Assembly (NCBI RefSeq): GCF_046035435.1
Contig: NZ_JBFNFH010000008.1
Direction: 5' to 3' (one strand)
Origin: Helcococcus bovis
GTDB taxonomy: Bacteria; Bacillota; Clostridia; Tissierellales; Peptoniphilaceae
DNA: 64,000 nt
The notes below the pieces were generated by a model, which ran no database searches, was not told the origin of the DNA, and saw nothing but the letters and a program-made list of their open reading frames with translations. The position numbers were made by a program, and so were the translations under genes. Of the stretch, positions 8,909 through 18,185 are shown in pieces; the first letter of the stretch is position 1, and each line of letters begins with the position of its first letter.

Positions 8909-8998
8909 AACTTCCTCCACTAAATAATTTTATCACAATAAAGTTTCTATGTTAAGAAAAAATGATATAATTTTATTAAGTGATTATTAGGAGGAGAA

Positions 8999-9586
8999 AT
9001 GGCGTTTGAACAAGATTTGAAATTCATACTTTTATTAGAAAATATGAAGAAAATATATAGAAGAACTAAAATTATCGGTGAAGATAGACGAGAAAATGAT
9101 GCTGAACATTCATGGCATATCGCTACAATGGCAATGTTTTTAGAAAAATATTCTAAGAATAAAATTGATGTAAATCATGTAATAAAAATGCTTTTGATTC
9201 ATGATTTAGTGGAAATATTTGCTGGAGATACATTTGCTTTTGATGTAAATGCAAATAAAGATAAAAAGAACAGAGAATTGGAAGCAATGTCTAAATTGAA
9301 ATCTCATTTAGATATTTCTGAAGCAAAAATGCTTGAAAATTTATGGCTAGAATTTGAAGAAAAGACTACATCAGAAGCAATATATGCTAATGCTATGGAT
9401 AGATTGCAGCCTTTAATCAGCAATATTTTTTCAGAAAATGGAGGAACATGGAAAGAAGGAAATGTTAAACTTTCTCAAGTTTTAGCCAGAGCTTCACTGA
9501 TAAAAGAAGTAAGTGAAGAAATTTACGAATTTATTTATGCAAAAATAATGGAAAATATTGAAAAAGGGAATATTGTAAAAGACTGA
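8999..9586 (+). CDS. HD-domain phosphohydrolase (YfbR-like)
   Basis: 195 residues. Metal-binding HD signatures are present: AEHSWHIA near residue 35, LLIHDLVEIFAGD near residue 67, and NAMDRLQPL near residue 137. This pattern matches bacterial HD hydrolases of the YfbR/HDDC2 group, which dephosphorylate deoxynucleoside 5'-monophosphates; the substrate here is not known. AGGAGGAGAA precedes the ATG. It is monocistronic and convergent with the lyase gene, with a shared terminator at 9624-9664. Confidence 0.82.
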   Translation: MAFEQDLKFILLLENMKKIYRRTKIIGEDRRENDAEHSWHIATMAMFLEKYSKNKIDVNHVIKMLLIHDLVEIFAGDTFAFDVNANKDKKNRELEAMSKLKSHLDISEAKMLENLWLEFEEKTTSEAIYANAMDRLQPLISNIFSENGGTWKEGNVKLSQVLARASLIKEVSEEIYEFIYAKIMENIEKGNIVKD

Positions 9587-9623
9587 ATCTCGGTAAGAAT
9601 TCCTTAATGATTTTTATAAAAAG

Positions 9624-9664
9624 AATTGCCACAAAGTAACCTAATACTTTATGGCAATTTTTAT
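9624..9664. terminator. Bidirectional terminator between the HD gene and the PL8 lyase
   Basis: A 15-bp stem with one mismatch (9624-9638 and 9645-9659, AATTGCC at its base) is followed by TTTTTA on the plus strand and preceded by A-rich sequence that serves the minus strand. Confidence 0.75.
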
Positions 9665-9667
9665 AAA

Positions 9668-12600
9668 TTATTTAATTAAATTTTTCTTTTTATTAATAAC
9701 AAATAATGCTATCATACCAGAAATTCCAATTACTAAAATATTTAATTTACCATCATCTCCGGTTTCTGGATTTGCATTGTTGGAATTGTTTATATTTTGA
9801 TTATTTTTAATTATATTAGCTGATTTATTGTCATTATTTCCAACAGAACCATTATTTCCATTAGAAATATTTTTATTTGAATTTGATGATTTTTTATTTA
9901 ATTTAAGTTCTAATATTGTACTATAATCTACAGGACTTAATTTTTTAATGTATGTTTTACTTAAGTTTGAGATTATACTATTTTCATTAAATTCTTTTGT
10001 TTCAGGATTGAATGCTGAAATAGTGTATTTATCATTTAAGAGTCTTACAGTATAAACGCCTTTTCCTTTTAGACTTAGATTATCATCAATCTTAAATTTT
10101 GTATTGTCATCATAAATTACAACACCCCATACATTATTTTTAACATCTTTTACAGCTTGAATTTTACTATCATTTTGTAAAACTTTTATATTATTTTCCG
10201 AAACTTTATCAAATTCAGATTTTGAAATGTTTGGATACATTACATAAGCATAGTCTTTGTTGCTATCATTGTGATTAGTTGTGACTGTAACGAAATTATT
10301 TGTAAATTCGGTATTAGCAGAAGCTTTTCTTAAATCAGACCATTTACCTGTTCTTTGTGATTTAAATGCATTTATTGTTTCACCATTTAAGAAGATATAT
10401 CCAATATTTCTATTTTTTCCACTATTTTCAAGTAGTAATTTATTTATCTTTTGATTTTTTAATGATTCTACATTTTTACCATCGGCTATTAAATTGTATG
10501 ATTCACCAGATTTAACTTTTCTGTTTTCAACTGTTGTAATTGCTTCATCGGAAGAATTATTTTGTAAATCAGATCCTAAAAATACAACTTTATCATCCAT
10601 TACAAACCATGCTTTTTTTATTTTTAATTGATCGTTAAAGTTATTAAATTGCATAGCTGCAGTTGCAAATCTTTCATCTAATTTTGTTGCACCAGAGAAT
10701 TTGCTCTTTAGTAAAACTTCATAAGATTTTGGATCATTATTTTTTCTATCAGGACTTTCATCAAGTTTTGTAGTAAGTTCTGTTGTGCCGGGTAATCTGT
10801 AACTATCAACTGTTGGCCAGTAGTTATCGCTATAATGAGAAATATCTCCATTATATAGGTAAATTGTACCGTCTGATGTGAACCAACCTTTAGCATTTTC
10901 ATTGTTCATGTATTCATAATTTTTAATTGTGTCCGAATGCATGCTTAATCCGATAGCGAAGTCTTTTTCAATATTTTTGAAAATTATTTTATTCATATTT
11001 GTAAATACGTCTAGACTTGTTTTTTCTGTTCCATCAATTGAGTTATTTGCTTTTAGATCATTCATTAATGCTATATCTTTATATGTTGCAAGTGCATTTT
11101 CAATATCGAAGAAATCGTCTTTTTCAACCCAAGATTTTACAAGTGACAGAAGTTCTTGTTTTTTAGATGAATCAGTAGTAGCATCAGCTATTCTTAATAC
11201 ACCTCTTACAACTTCTCCAGCTGCAACGTGAGATTGTCCGGTTTCACGACTAATTGATCTACCTCTTAACATATCCATTAAATCTCCTCTAAAGATTATA
11301 GGACTAAATGATTTATCAATTATGTCATATAGGATGTTTAGGTCTGATTTTTCAGTTTTATCTTGAATTGTAGGGAATAATTGTGAAATAGCATCTAATA
11401 CAACATTTCCATAAGCCCCAGTATAAGCTACATTTGTATGGTCAACATATGATCCATCTTTATAAAATCCTTCACAGCTACCGGGAACACAAGGAACAAC
11501 TTCTTTATTTTCTCTTTGGACATAAAGTTTTTTTAGTGCGTTGATAGTGTCATTCAAAGATTTTTCATCTTCTCGTAAGAATGCAGCTATAATTTTTGCT
11601 CTTCCCATATCGGTTAAGTTTCCGCCTAAAGCATCAAAAGGATTACCTGTTGTAATTCTAAATCTTGTAGGATCTGGAACTAACAAATTAATAGGTTTTG
11701 TGTATTTATTTATTAATTCTTGAGGGAAGTAGTCCCACATTAGTGTAAGTGTATTATTAATAGCTCTTGGAACACCTATTTCATAATCCCACCAGTTACC
11801 ATTTACATTTGTATCGTCATTATATTGTGTTTTGTACAACCATTCCATACCTTCAAGTACCATTTTTATTGCTTCAGGTTTTTGATAATATGGTGAATTT
11901 GGTTGATTAATTTGTTTTGCTAAGCTTTCAAGTCTTCTATATGATTTTGTTAAAGCGCTTGAAACTTTATAGTTATCAATATCATTCCAGAATGTTCTAT
12001 AGTCAGTATCATCTGATTTTTTAGATAATATATCTTCAACTTCTTTATCCAATTTTTCTTTTAATGCTTTCATATATTTATCTGAATCATTATATTTTTT
12101 ATTTGCGACTACAGATTCTTCCCATAAATCGAGTTTATCCTTAAATTTATTATTTTCTGGATCTGTAATAGTTAATTTTATTGTTTTTGATGATCCATTT
12201 TTTGTAACTGTAATATCTGTATAACCTGGCTTTAATGCAATAATAACTTTATTACTATATTTTGCAATGCTTTCATCAGTTATTTTATAGTCTGCATTAA
12301 AATCTCTTACAAGATACTTTTTATTAGCTGGAAGTTTAATTTCAGATTCTTCTTTAAGTGTTTTTCCTAAATCAGGTTTATCAATTTCTTTTAGATAAAC
12401 ATCATCGAATGTTGCTGTTCCTGTTTTTGGTTCATACCAGATTTCAAAGTCTATTTTTGTTGCGGTTTTAGATGGAATGTATTGCTTAGAAAATGCATTG
12501 TCAGAATTAGTTCCAAAGTGGTCTTTGGAATATATCATATTTTTTGCTTCTTCATTTTTATCGTTTTTATAATATTCAATAATTCTAATCCTTACAGATC

Positions 12601-13594
12601 CATCCTTATCCTTTGTAGCAACTTTATATCCAAACTCATAGAATTTACTTGGATCAATTGTAATGCCTTTTTGAACTACAGCCATTCTAAAATCTTCAGG
12701 ACTTGAAAGTTCAAGTTTATTATCAGTAGTTACTTTTGCTGTATATTTTTTTGATTTATATGTATTTTTTTCTTTTAAATCATTAGGAATGTAGACTTGC
12801 CAGTCATTAGCTTGAATTCCAGTCCAATCCTTTTGAGCGTTATCATTAGAAGTTTTTTCAAAATCACAATTTTTTATTAGTCCACATTTTGAATTTTCTT
12901 GAGTAGCTACGACAGGATCTTTTTTAGGTTCATTATTTTCTGCTTTTGTTTCGGTATTAGCAGGTTGGTCAGCTGGTGTGCTAGGTATGTTTGTTTCTGG
13001 TGTGATTGGAGTATCTTTAACTTCTTTCACAGAAATATTATCTACTATCATTGTGCCTGTGCCTTTACCAAATTCTAATTCAAGTTTAACTTGACCTGTA
13101 TTTTTTGCTGTATAGATGTATTTTACATTTTTTTGTTGGGTATTTACAAGCTTAAATTCTTCAAATACTAATTTAGTATTGTTCTCATTTATGTCTGCTT
13201 GAGCATAACCTTTTTTATCTATTGTTTGAAAATTAAATTTAATTTCATATTTTTTATCTTTTTCAACATTGAATTTTTGAAATGCTATTGCTCTAAAATC
13301 TGATTGGCTTGAAACTTCAAGTTGACTTTCATTATTAACTTCAGCTTTATATCCTTGAACATTTTTATGGCTATTTGGTATCCACAAATTCCAATTACTA
13401 GGAGCTTTACCTGTCCAGTTTCCAGATTTATCATTTGTCTGACTAAAATCTCCATTTTGTATTAATTCATCATTTTGCGAACTAACTTCAGCAGCTGTGC
13501 TTATATTTCCAACATTAAATATCATGGTAAATAGCATAATAAATGCCATGAGAGAGGCGATAGTTCTATTTTTTACAAGTGTTTTTGAATTCAT
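9668..13594 (-). CDS. hysA: Cell-wall-anchored PL8 polysaccharide lyase (hyaluronate lyase)
   Basis: 1308-residue secreted lyase that beta-eliminates hyaluronan (probably also chondroitin) to unsaturated disaccharides. Order: signal peptide ending near residue 35; two carbohydrate-binding-like beta domains (about 40-190 and 230-405, each starting NGDF/NCDF); a short Ig-like segment (about 415-480); the PL8 alpha-toroid (about 490-830); PL8 beta-sandwich domains; an Asn-rich linker; and a sorting signal at 1275 (NPETGD, hydrophobic span, KKKNLIK). The catalytic pair is His719 and Tyr728 in DHTNVAYTGAY, nine apart as in streptococcal enzymes, with NWWDYEIG and the RGRSISRE arginine cluster. Its promoter carries the island operator at 13617-13628, so it should be derepressed with the intracellular genes. 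Specificity between hyaluronan and chondroitin is not decided by sequence. Confidence 0.93.
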   Translation of the reverse strand: MNSKTLVKNRTIASLMAFIMLFTMIFNVGNISTAAEVSSQNDELIQNGDFSQTNDKSGNWTGKAPSNWNLWIPNSHKNVQGYKAEVNNESQLEVSSQSDFRAIAFQKFNVEKDKKYEIKFNFQTIDKKGYAQADINENNTKLVFEEFKLVNTQQKNVKYIYTAKNTGQVKLELEFGKGTGTMIVDNISVKEVKDTPITPETNIPSTPADQPANTETKAENNEPKKDPVVATQENSKCGLIKNCDFEKTSNDNAQKDWTGIQANDWQVYIPNDLKEKNTYKSKKYTAKVTTDNKLELSSPEDFRMAVVQKGITIDPSKFYEFGYKVATKDKDGSVRIRIIEYYKNDKNEEAKNMIYSKDHFGTNSDNAFSKQYIPSKTATKIDFEIWYEPKTGTATFDDVYLKEIDKPDLGKTLKEESEIKLPANKKYLVRDFNADYKITDESIAKYSNKVIIALKPGYTDITVTKNGSSKTIKLTITDPENNKFKDKLDLWEESVVANKKYNDSDKYMKALKEKLDKEVEDILSKKSDDTDYRTFWNDIDNYKVSSALTKSYRRLESLAKQINQPNSPYYQKPEAIKMVLEGMEWLYKTQYNDDTNVNGNWWDYEIGVPRAINNTLTLMWDYFPQELINKYTKPINLLVPDPTRFRITTGNPFDALGGNLTDMGRAKIIAAFLREDEKSLNDTINALKKLYVQRENKEVVPCVPGSCEGFYKDGSYVDHTNVAYTGAYGNVVLDAISQLFPTIQDKTEKSDLNILYDIIDKSFSPIIFRGDLMDMLRGRSISRETGQSHVAAGEVVRGVLRIADATTDSSKKQELLSLVKSWVEKDDFFDIENALATYKDIALMNDLKANNSIDGTEKTSLDVFTNMNKIIFKNIEKDFAIGLSMHSDTIKNYEYMNNENAKGWFTSDGTIYLYNGDISHYSDNYWPTVDSYRLPGTTELTTKLDESPDRKNNDPKSYEVLLKSKFSGATKLDERFATAAMQFNNFNDQLKIKKAWFVMDDKVVFLGSDLQNNSSDEAITTVENRKVKSGESYNLIADGKNVESLKNQKINKLLLENSGKNRNIGYIFLNGETINAFKSQRTGKWSDLRKASANTEFTNNFVTVTTNHNDSNKDYAYVMYPNISKSEFDKVSENNIKVLQNDSKIQAVKDVKNNVWGVVIYDDNTKFKIDDNLSLKGKGVYTVRLLNDKYTISAFNPETKEFNENSIISNLSKTYIKKLSPVDYSTILELKLNKKSSNSNKNISNGNNGSVGNNDNKSANIIKNNQNINNSNNANPETGDDGKLNILVIGISGMIALFVINKKKNLIK

Positions 13595-13616
13595 TTATAT
13601 TCTCCTTCCATTATAG

Positions 13617-13665
13617 TAAACTAGTTTATTAACAACATTATATATATTAATTTTGCTGATGTCAA
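13617..13665 (-). promoter_or_regulatory. Promoter and RegR-type operator of the PL8 lyase
   Basis: Minus strand: TTGACA (13665-13660), 17-bp spacer, TATAAT (13642-13637). The perfect 12-bp palindrome TAAACTAGTTTA (13617-13628) starts within two or three bases of the expected transcription start. A repressor bound there would block initiation. The same operator occurs at 16282, 16515 and 25233. Confidence 0.85.
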
Positions 13666-13685
13666 CGTATTCATAAAAAATAAAT

Positions 13686-14220
13686 ATTAGAGGAACTGTT
13701 GTAAAATAAATTTTTTATTTATTTTGAAACAGCTCCTCTAATAATAAAATCAACTCTTAAATTAATTTAATTTTCGGTAAATATTTAATTCTGTTATAAA
13801 ACTTAAAATATTAATATTGCATTTTTTTATAATATTATCAAAATTATCTCAAAACTGAGATTGCTCAAAATGAGATAATGAAAATTAACACCTAAGTTAT
13901 CGCAAAAATTCGACTATTCAAAATGAGATAATGAAATTTATGATTAAAATCATCTCAAATATCATTTTGAAAAAATGAGATGATAAAATAGATGAAAATC
14001 ATCATAATTAATCCATCAAAAATCCCCACAAAATAAAAAATATTGATAATGAGATAAAAATTTTGCTTAAAAAAATACCCACAAAATAGAGTTTCTAAAA
14101 ATTGAGATAATTTTTTAGTCAAAAATAGTACCCACAAAATTTATAAGTTAAAAATTGAGATAACGATACTATATAAATTAAAATTTTTAATAGTTAAAAT
14201 CTATTATTTATTTTGCGACA
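13686..14220. repeat. MITE-like dispersed repeat, copy A (degenerate)
   Basis: The stretch between the lyase promoter and the gene ending at 14224 has no plausible coding sequence. It starts with a 57-bp imperfect hairpin (13686-13742; AGAGGAACTGTTG arm). About 360 bp of GAGATAA-rich sequence follows, which aligns with copies at 24089-24509 and 35741-35892 (shared ATACCCACAAA and TTAAAAATTGAGATAAC blocks). The right end TTATTTTGCGACAACTT resembles the ATTTTGCAACAGCTC end of copy B and runs into the 3' end of the neighbouring gene. Confidence 0.6.
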
Positions 14221-14223
14221 ACT

Positions 14224-14640
14224 TCATCTTTTCCAAAATAGTAATTTATCCCAAATTGTTTTTTTTATTTCATCTTCCATTAATGTTACAAAATGATTTA
14301 AGCCTTGAGATAAAAGGGTATATTCTTCAGAGTTTTCATCTATTTTTCTTTTAAGAGAAATGATTGATTTTAATCTATTTTCGTTCATTTCCTGCATGTT
14401 TGTATATCCGCATTCTTCAATTAAATTAAAAAGTTGATTTATTATTAAATTCCTTTCATCTTCGGAAAATTCTTGCATCCACTTATTAATAGCAATGTTT
14501 GTATGTTTTGATAATGAATCAACTTCTCTAATAGTTTTTAGTTGCGTGTCATTTGTATGCCAATAATATATAAAATGTTGGTCGGCAAAAAATGAAGAAC
14601 TTTCTATAACTTGTATTTTACCGACACTTTCAAGCATCAT
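14224..14640 (-). pseudogene. C-terminal remnant of a DUF2974 (Mbeg1-like) lipase-fold protein
   Basis: 138 residues. The sequence VESSSFFADQHFIYYWHTND, then VDSLSKHTNIAINKWM, then an alternating helical tail matches the C-terminal third of DUF2974/Mbeg1-like alpha/beta hydrolases. The catalytic N-terminal two thirds are absent, and there is no ribosome binding site suited to the first ATG. I read this as a truncated gene, with the repeat element at its 3' side a possible cause of rearrangement. It could instead be expressed as a short protein of unknown function. Confidence 0.5.
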
Positions 14641-14733
14641 CCCAAAAATTGATCTCTTAGGAATAACTAATTTAATTGTAATTTTAGTGAAATGGATGTT
14701 TATCCATCATAGATAAATTTTTCAATTAAAATA

Positions 14734-14769
14734 CCCGAAAAATTGAATTTTCAGATTCAACTTTTCGGG
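14734..14769 (-). terminator. Terminator downstream of dhuI
   Basis: A stem of about 15 bp (CCCGAAAA at its base; 14734-14748 and 14755-14769) lies 28 bp beyond the dhuI stop codon. The T-tract after it is weak on the minus strand. Confidence 0.6.
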
Positions 14770-14796
14770 ATTATATTGGTTATTCAAAATTATTAA

Positions 14797-15435
14797 TTAT
14801 TTTAATACTTCTTTAATGTAGTCAGCTATTTCTTGTACTTGACAATTTTTGAAAAATAGTTCTTGGAAATGAGCTCCACTAACTGTTTCTTTTAAGAAAT
14901 CTTGATCTATATTTTTTAATACATACATAATATCTTGATGTGTAACTTTTTTTACTTCATCTAAGATTTTTTTATTTCTTTGTTCAGGGATTACTCTTTC
15001 TTTTGGATATCCATTTCCACCTTCTTCAGCGAAAAGTCTTTCAAAAATTAATTTTAGATTTAATTCTGCTCCCCATCCAAATCCTTTTGCGTAAGGGATT
15101 GATAGGGCGTTACCGTTGTTTATTTGAGCAAATAGATATGCATCTGTTGGTTCTGCTGCAAATCCACATAATACATTTGGGAAAGAGTTTAATGCTAACA
15201 TTGCTCCAACACCAGTTCCGCAACCTGTAATAACAAAATCAGCTGCCTTTGAATTTAGTAAAATGGCAGCTAATAGACCATTTTGAACATAAGTTAGTTG
15301 TGATTCGTCTTCTGCAGAATACATACCATAGTTATCTAATTCAAATCCTTTTTCATTAGTTACTGATTTTAATGTGTTATAAATTAATTCATTTTTAGCT
15401 GCTTGGCTATTTTCGTTTATTAAAGCTACTCTCAT
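14797..15435 (-). CDS. dhuI: RpiB/LacAB-family isomerase, DhuI-type (unsaturated uronate ketol-isomerase)
   Basis: 212 residues, larger than ribose-5-phosphate isomerase B. The RpiB core is clear (GTGVGAMLALN near residue 75, then the NGNALSIPYAKGFGW segment). In group B Streptococcus, proteins of this kind next to a short-chain reductase convert 4-deoxy-L-threo-5-hexosulose-uronate, the product of unsaturated glucuronyl hydrolase, to 3-deoxy-D-glycero-2,5-hexodiulosonate. The neighbour dhuD begins 18 bp upstream in the same operon, and the island lacks kduI. The function is inferred from family and context. Confidence 0.85.
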   Translation of the reverse strand: MRVALINENSQAAKNELIYNTLKSVTNEKGFELDNYGMYSAEDESQLTYVQNGLLAAILLNSKAADFVITGCGTGVGAMLALNSFPNVLCGFAAEPTDAYLFAQINNGNALSIPYAKGFGWGAELNLKLIFERLFAEEGGNGYPKERVIPEQRNKKILDEVKKVTHQDIMYVLKNIDQDFLKETVSGAHFQELFFKNCQVQEIADYIKEVLK

Positions 15436-15453
15436 TTATTTTCTCCTTATTAA

Positions 15454-16245
15454 TTATTTTGGTTGTTTACCTATATATGCTAATATACCACCATCAACAT
15501 ATAAAACATGACCATTTACAAAGTTTGAAGCATCAGATGCTAAAAATATAGCTGGTCCCATTAAATCTTCGGGTGTACCCCATCTTTCGGCTGGAGTTTT
15601 ACTGATTATAAAATTATTGAATGGGTGACCATCTTCTCTTAATGGTGCTGTTTGAGGTGTTGCTATATATCCTGGTCCTATACCATTACATTGAATATTA
15701 TATTTTCCGTATTCAGATGCGATATTTCTTGTTAACATTTTTAATCCACCTTTAGCAGCAGCATAAGCGCTAACGGTTTCTCTACCTAATTCTGACATCA
15801 TTGAACAAATGTTGATAATTTTTCCTGATCTTCTTTCAATCATGCTAGGTAATACTGCTTTTGCCATAATGAATGGACCATTTAAGTCAATATCAACTAC
15901 TTGTCTAAATTCATCGGCTGTCATTTCAATCATAGGTATTCTTTTAATTATACCTGCGTTATTTACTAAAATATCAATCGGACCAACTTCTGACTCTATT
16001 TTTTTTATATTTTCTTCTACAGCTTTTTCATCTGTTACATCAAATAGATATCCATGAGCATCTATTCCTTCTTTTTTGTATGATTCAAGTCCTTGATCAA
16101 GAGATTCTTGAGTTCTATTGTTGAATACAATAGTTGCACCTGCTTTGTGAAATGCTTTTGCGATAGCAAAACCAATTCCGTATGTTGCTCCTGTAACTAG
16201 AGCTACTTTTCCTTCTAAAGAGAAGGATTTATTTAGATAATCCAT
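15454..16245 (-). CDS. dhuD: Short-chain dehydrogenase, DhuD-type (2-keto-3-deoxy-D-gluconate forming)
   Basis: 263-residue NAD(P)H-dependent reductase. It shows the Rossmann glycine motif (TGATYGIG), NNAG, and a catalytic Ser with YAAAKGG (Tyr-x3-Lys). In the streptococcal pathway DhuD reduces 3-deoxy-D-glycero-2,5-hexodiulosonate to 2-keto-3-deoxygluconate, the substrate of kdgK. A longer frame is open to 16326, but GGAGGTTAAAT precedes the ATG at 16245 and the operator lies upstream of it, so the shorter start is chosen. It is transcribed with dhuI, divergently from the PTS/ugl operon. Confidence 0.87.
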   Translation of the reverse strand: MDYLNKSFSLEGKVALVTGATYGIGFAIAKAFHKAGATIVFNNRTQESLDQGLESYKKEGIDAHGYLFDVTDEKAVEENIKKIESEVGPIDILVNNAGIIKRIPMIEMTADEFRQVVDIDLNGPFIMAKAVLPSMIERRSGKIINICSMMSELGRETVSAYAAAKGGLKMLTRNIASEYGKYNIQCNGIGPGYIATPQTAPLREDGHPFNNFIISKTPAERWGTPEDLMGPAIFLASDASNFVNGHVLYVDGGILAYIGKQPK

Positions 16246-16267
16246 ATTTAACCTCCATAAATTTTTT

Positions 16268-16326
16268 AGTAAACTTAGTGGTAAACTAGTTAAATATATT
16301 ATATTAAATAAAAATATAATTGTCAA
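16268..16326 (-). promoter_or_regulatory. Promoter and RegR-type operator of dhuD-dhuI
   Basis: Minus strand: TTGACA (16326-16321), 17-bp spacer, TATAAT (16303-16298). The operator TAAACTAGTTAA lies at 16282-16293, on the expected start point. A half-site-like TAAACTTAG follows at about 16270. The remaining bases up to the PTS promoter (16327-16476) are AT-rich with no gene. Confidence 0.82.
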
Positions 16327-16476
16327 TTTTCTATAAAAAATATTGATAACATTTATAAAATAAAAATATATTAATTTATAAATATTGCAATTTCAATGTT
16401 TTAAGTCGTTTTTTTATGAAAAATTAAAAAAAATTAATATTTTAGAGCAAGTGTTTTCAAAAATGTTTAAATTATA

Positions 16477-16526
16477 TTGACATTTATAAAATTAATGAAT
16501 ATACTAAATACAAGTAAACTAGTTTG
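16477..16526 (+). promoter_or_regulatory. Promoter and RegR-type operator of the PTS-ugl operon
   Basis: TTGACA (16477-16482), 17-bp spacer, TATACT (16500-16505). The operator TAAACTAGTTTG at 16515-16526 starts about three bases after the expected transcription start, the same geometry as at the lyase and dhuD promoters. Confidence 0.85.
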
Positions 16527-16546
16527 AAAAAAGTTATGGAGGGTAT

Positions 16547-16978
16547 ATGGATATATTACTAGTAGCACATGGCAGATATGCAGAAGGGCTATTAAGTTCG
16601 GCGGAATTAATTGCTGGCAAACAAGAAAATGTTGGGGTAATTAATTTTCTTGAAGGTATGTCACAGGAAGATGTAAAAGAAAAGATAGAAATATACATAA
16701 AAGATAGAGAAAATGTTTTAATTTTATCTGACCTTTTAGGAGGTACACCATTTAAGATGGCAAGTATGGTTATTAATGAAACATCAGATAAAAAATTAAA
16801 TGTTGTAACTGGTATGAATTTGAATATGCTTTTGGAAGCAGTATTTAATTCAACAGAAGAAGATATAGACATATTAACTAGTTCCGTTAAATCGGCTGCA
16901 ATATCAGGAGTAGATGATTTGAGAAATATCTTAAATCCAAGTATTGATGAAGACGATTCATTTGAAGATGGAATTTAG
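16547..16978 (+). CDS. PTS EIIA component, mannose family
   Basis: 143 residues. His8 in LLVAHGRYAEG is the phosphorylated residue of mannose/fructose/sorbose-family EIIA, and the SDLLGGTPFKMA segment is the second family signature. It passes phosphate from HPr to the EIIB at 18186. As in the pneumococcal hyaluronan island, EIIA comes first and is separated from EIIB by the hydrolase gene. The ATG follows ATGGAGGGTAT. The likely cargo is the unsaturated disaccharide made by the PL8 lyase (inference). Confidence 0.9.
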   Translation: MDILLVAHGRYAEGLLSSAELIAGKQENVGVINFLEGMSQEDVKEKIEIYIKDRENVLILSDLLGGTPFKMASMVINETSDKKLNVVTGMNLNMLLEAVFNSTEEDIDILTSSVKSAAISGVDDLRNILNPSIDEDDSFEDGI

Positions 16979-16986
16979 AGGGGATT

Positions 16987-18177
16987 ATGATAAAAAATAT
17001 AAAAATAGAAGATATAAAAAAAGATAAAGAATTTTTATCTTCTGATTTATTGAATAAAGAGGATGTAAAAAAAGCTTTAGATTTAGCTTTAGAAAAGACT
17101 AAAATTAATTTAAAGTATTTTGGTGAAAATTATCCAACACCTGCTACAAAAGAAAACATTTATCCAATAATGGATAATACCGAATGGACAAATGGTTTTT
17201 GGACAGGTGTTTTGTGGATGCTTTATGAATATTCTAAAGATGAAACTATTAAAGAAATTGCTCATAAAAATGTTTTGTCATTTTTAGATAGAGTAAATAA
17301 GAGAATTGAGCTTGATCATCATGATTTAGGATTTTTATATACTCCGTCTTGTATGGCGGAATATAGAATAAATAAAAATGAGGAAGCTTTAGAAGCATCT
17401 ATAAAGGCGGCGGATAAACTTATCGAAAGATATCAAGAAAAAGGACAGTTTATTCAAGCTTGGGGTGAATTAGGAAAAAAAGATAATTACAGATTAATAA
17501 TTGATTGTTTATTGAATATACAATTGTTATTTTTTGCTTCTGAAAAAACAGGAGATGAAAAATATTATGATATTGCAAAAAAACATTTTTATTCTTCAGT
17601 TAATAATGTAATTAGAGATGATGCTTCAACATTCCATACATTTTATTTTGATCCGGAAACAGGACAACCATTAAAAGGAGTTACTAGACAAGGATTTAGT
17701 GATGATTCTAGCTGGGCTAGAGGACAAGCTTGGGGAATTTATGGAAGTTCATTGAGTTATAGAAAATTAAAAGATGAAAAGATTTTTAATGTATTTAAGG
17801 CTGTTACAAATTATTTCTTAAACAGGTTACCGGAAGACAATGTATCTTATTGGGATTTAATTTTTTCAGATGGAAGTGGACATAGTAGAGATTCATCTGC
17901 TACCGCTATTGCTGTATGTGGAATACATGAGATGTTAAAATATATGCCTGAAGTATATGCTGAAAAAGAAGTGTACAAAAAAGCAATGCATGTAATGTTA
18001 AGATCTTTGATTGAAAAATATGCAAATACAGATAAAGTTGAAGGGGCACCTTTACTAGATCATGGAGTATATTCATGGCATAGTGGAAAAGGAGTAGATG
18101 AAGGAAATATTTGGGGTGATTACTACTACGTAGAAGCTCTAATAAGATTTTATAAAGATTGGGAAATTTATTGGTAG
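16987..18177 (+). CDS. ugl: Unsaturated glucuronyl hydrolase (GH88)
   Basis: 396-residue cytoplasmic enzyme that hydrates and cleaves unsaturated glycosaminoglycan disaccharides to a free amino sugar and unsaturated glucuronate. Asp113 (DHHDLGF) and Asp173 (RLIIDCLLN) match the two catalytic Asp of GH88, each two less than in the group B streptococcal enzyme. Ser363, Ser366 and Lys368 (YSWHSGKG) match, with the same offset, the triad reported to bind the 6-sulfate in streptococcal UGLs. This points to sulfated chondroitin as well as hyaluronan. It lies eight bases after EIIA and overlaps the spacer before EIIB closely. Confidence 0.93.
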   Translation: MIKNIKIEDIKKDKEFLSSDLLNKEDVKKALDLALEKTKINLKYFGENYPTPATKENIYPIMDNTEWTNGFWTGVLWMLYEYSKDETIKEIAHKNVLSFLDRVNKRIELDHHDLGFLYTPSCMAEYRINKNEEALEASIKAADKLIERYQEKGQFIQAWGELGKKDNYRLIIDCLLNIQLLFFASEKTGDEKYYDIAKKHFYSSVNNVIRDDASTFHTFYFDPETGQPLKGVTRQGFSDDSSWARGQAWGIYGSSLSYRKLKDEKIFNVFKAVTNYFLNRLPEDNVSYWDLIFSDGSGHSRDSSATAIAVCGIHEMLKYMPEVYAEKEVYKKAMHVMLRSLIEKYANTDKVEGAPLLDHGVYSWHSGKGVDEGNIWGDYYYVEALIRFYKDWEIYW

Positions 18178-18185
18178 GAGGAAAT

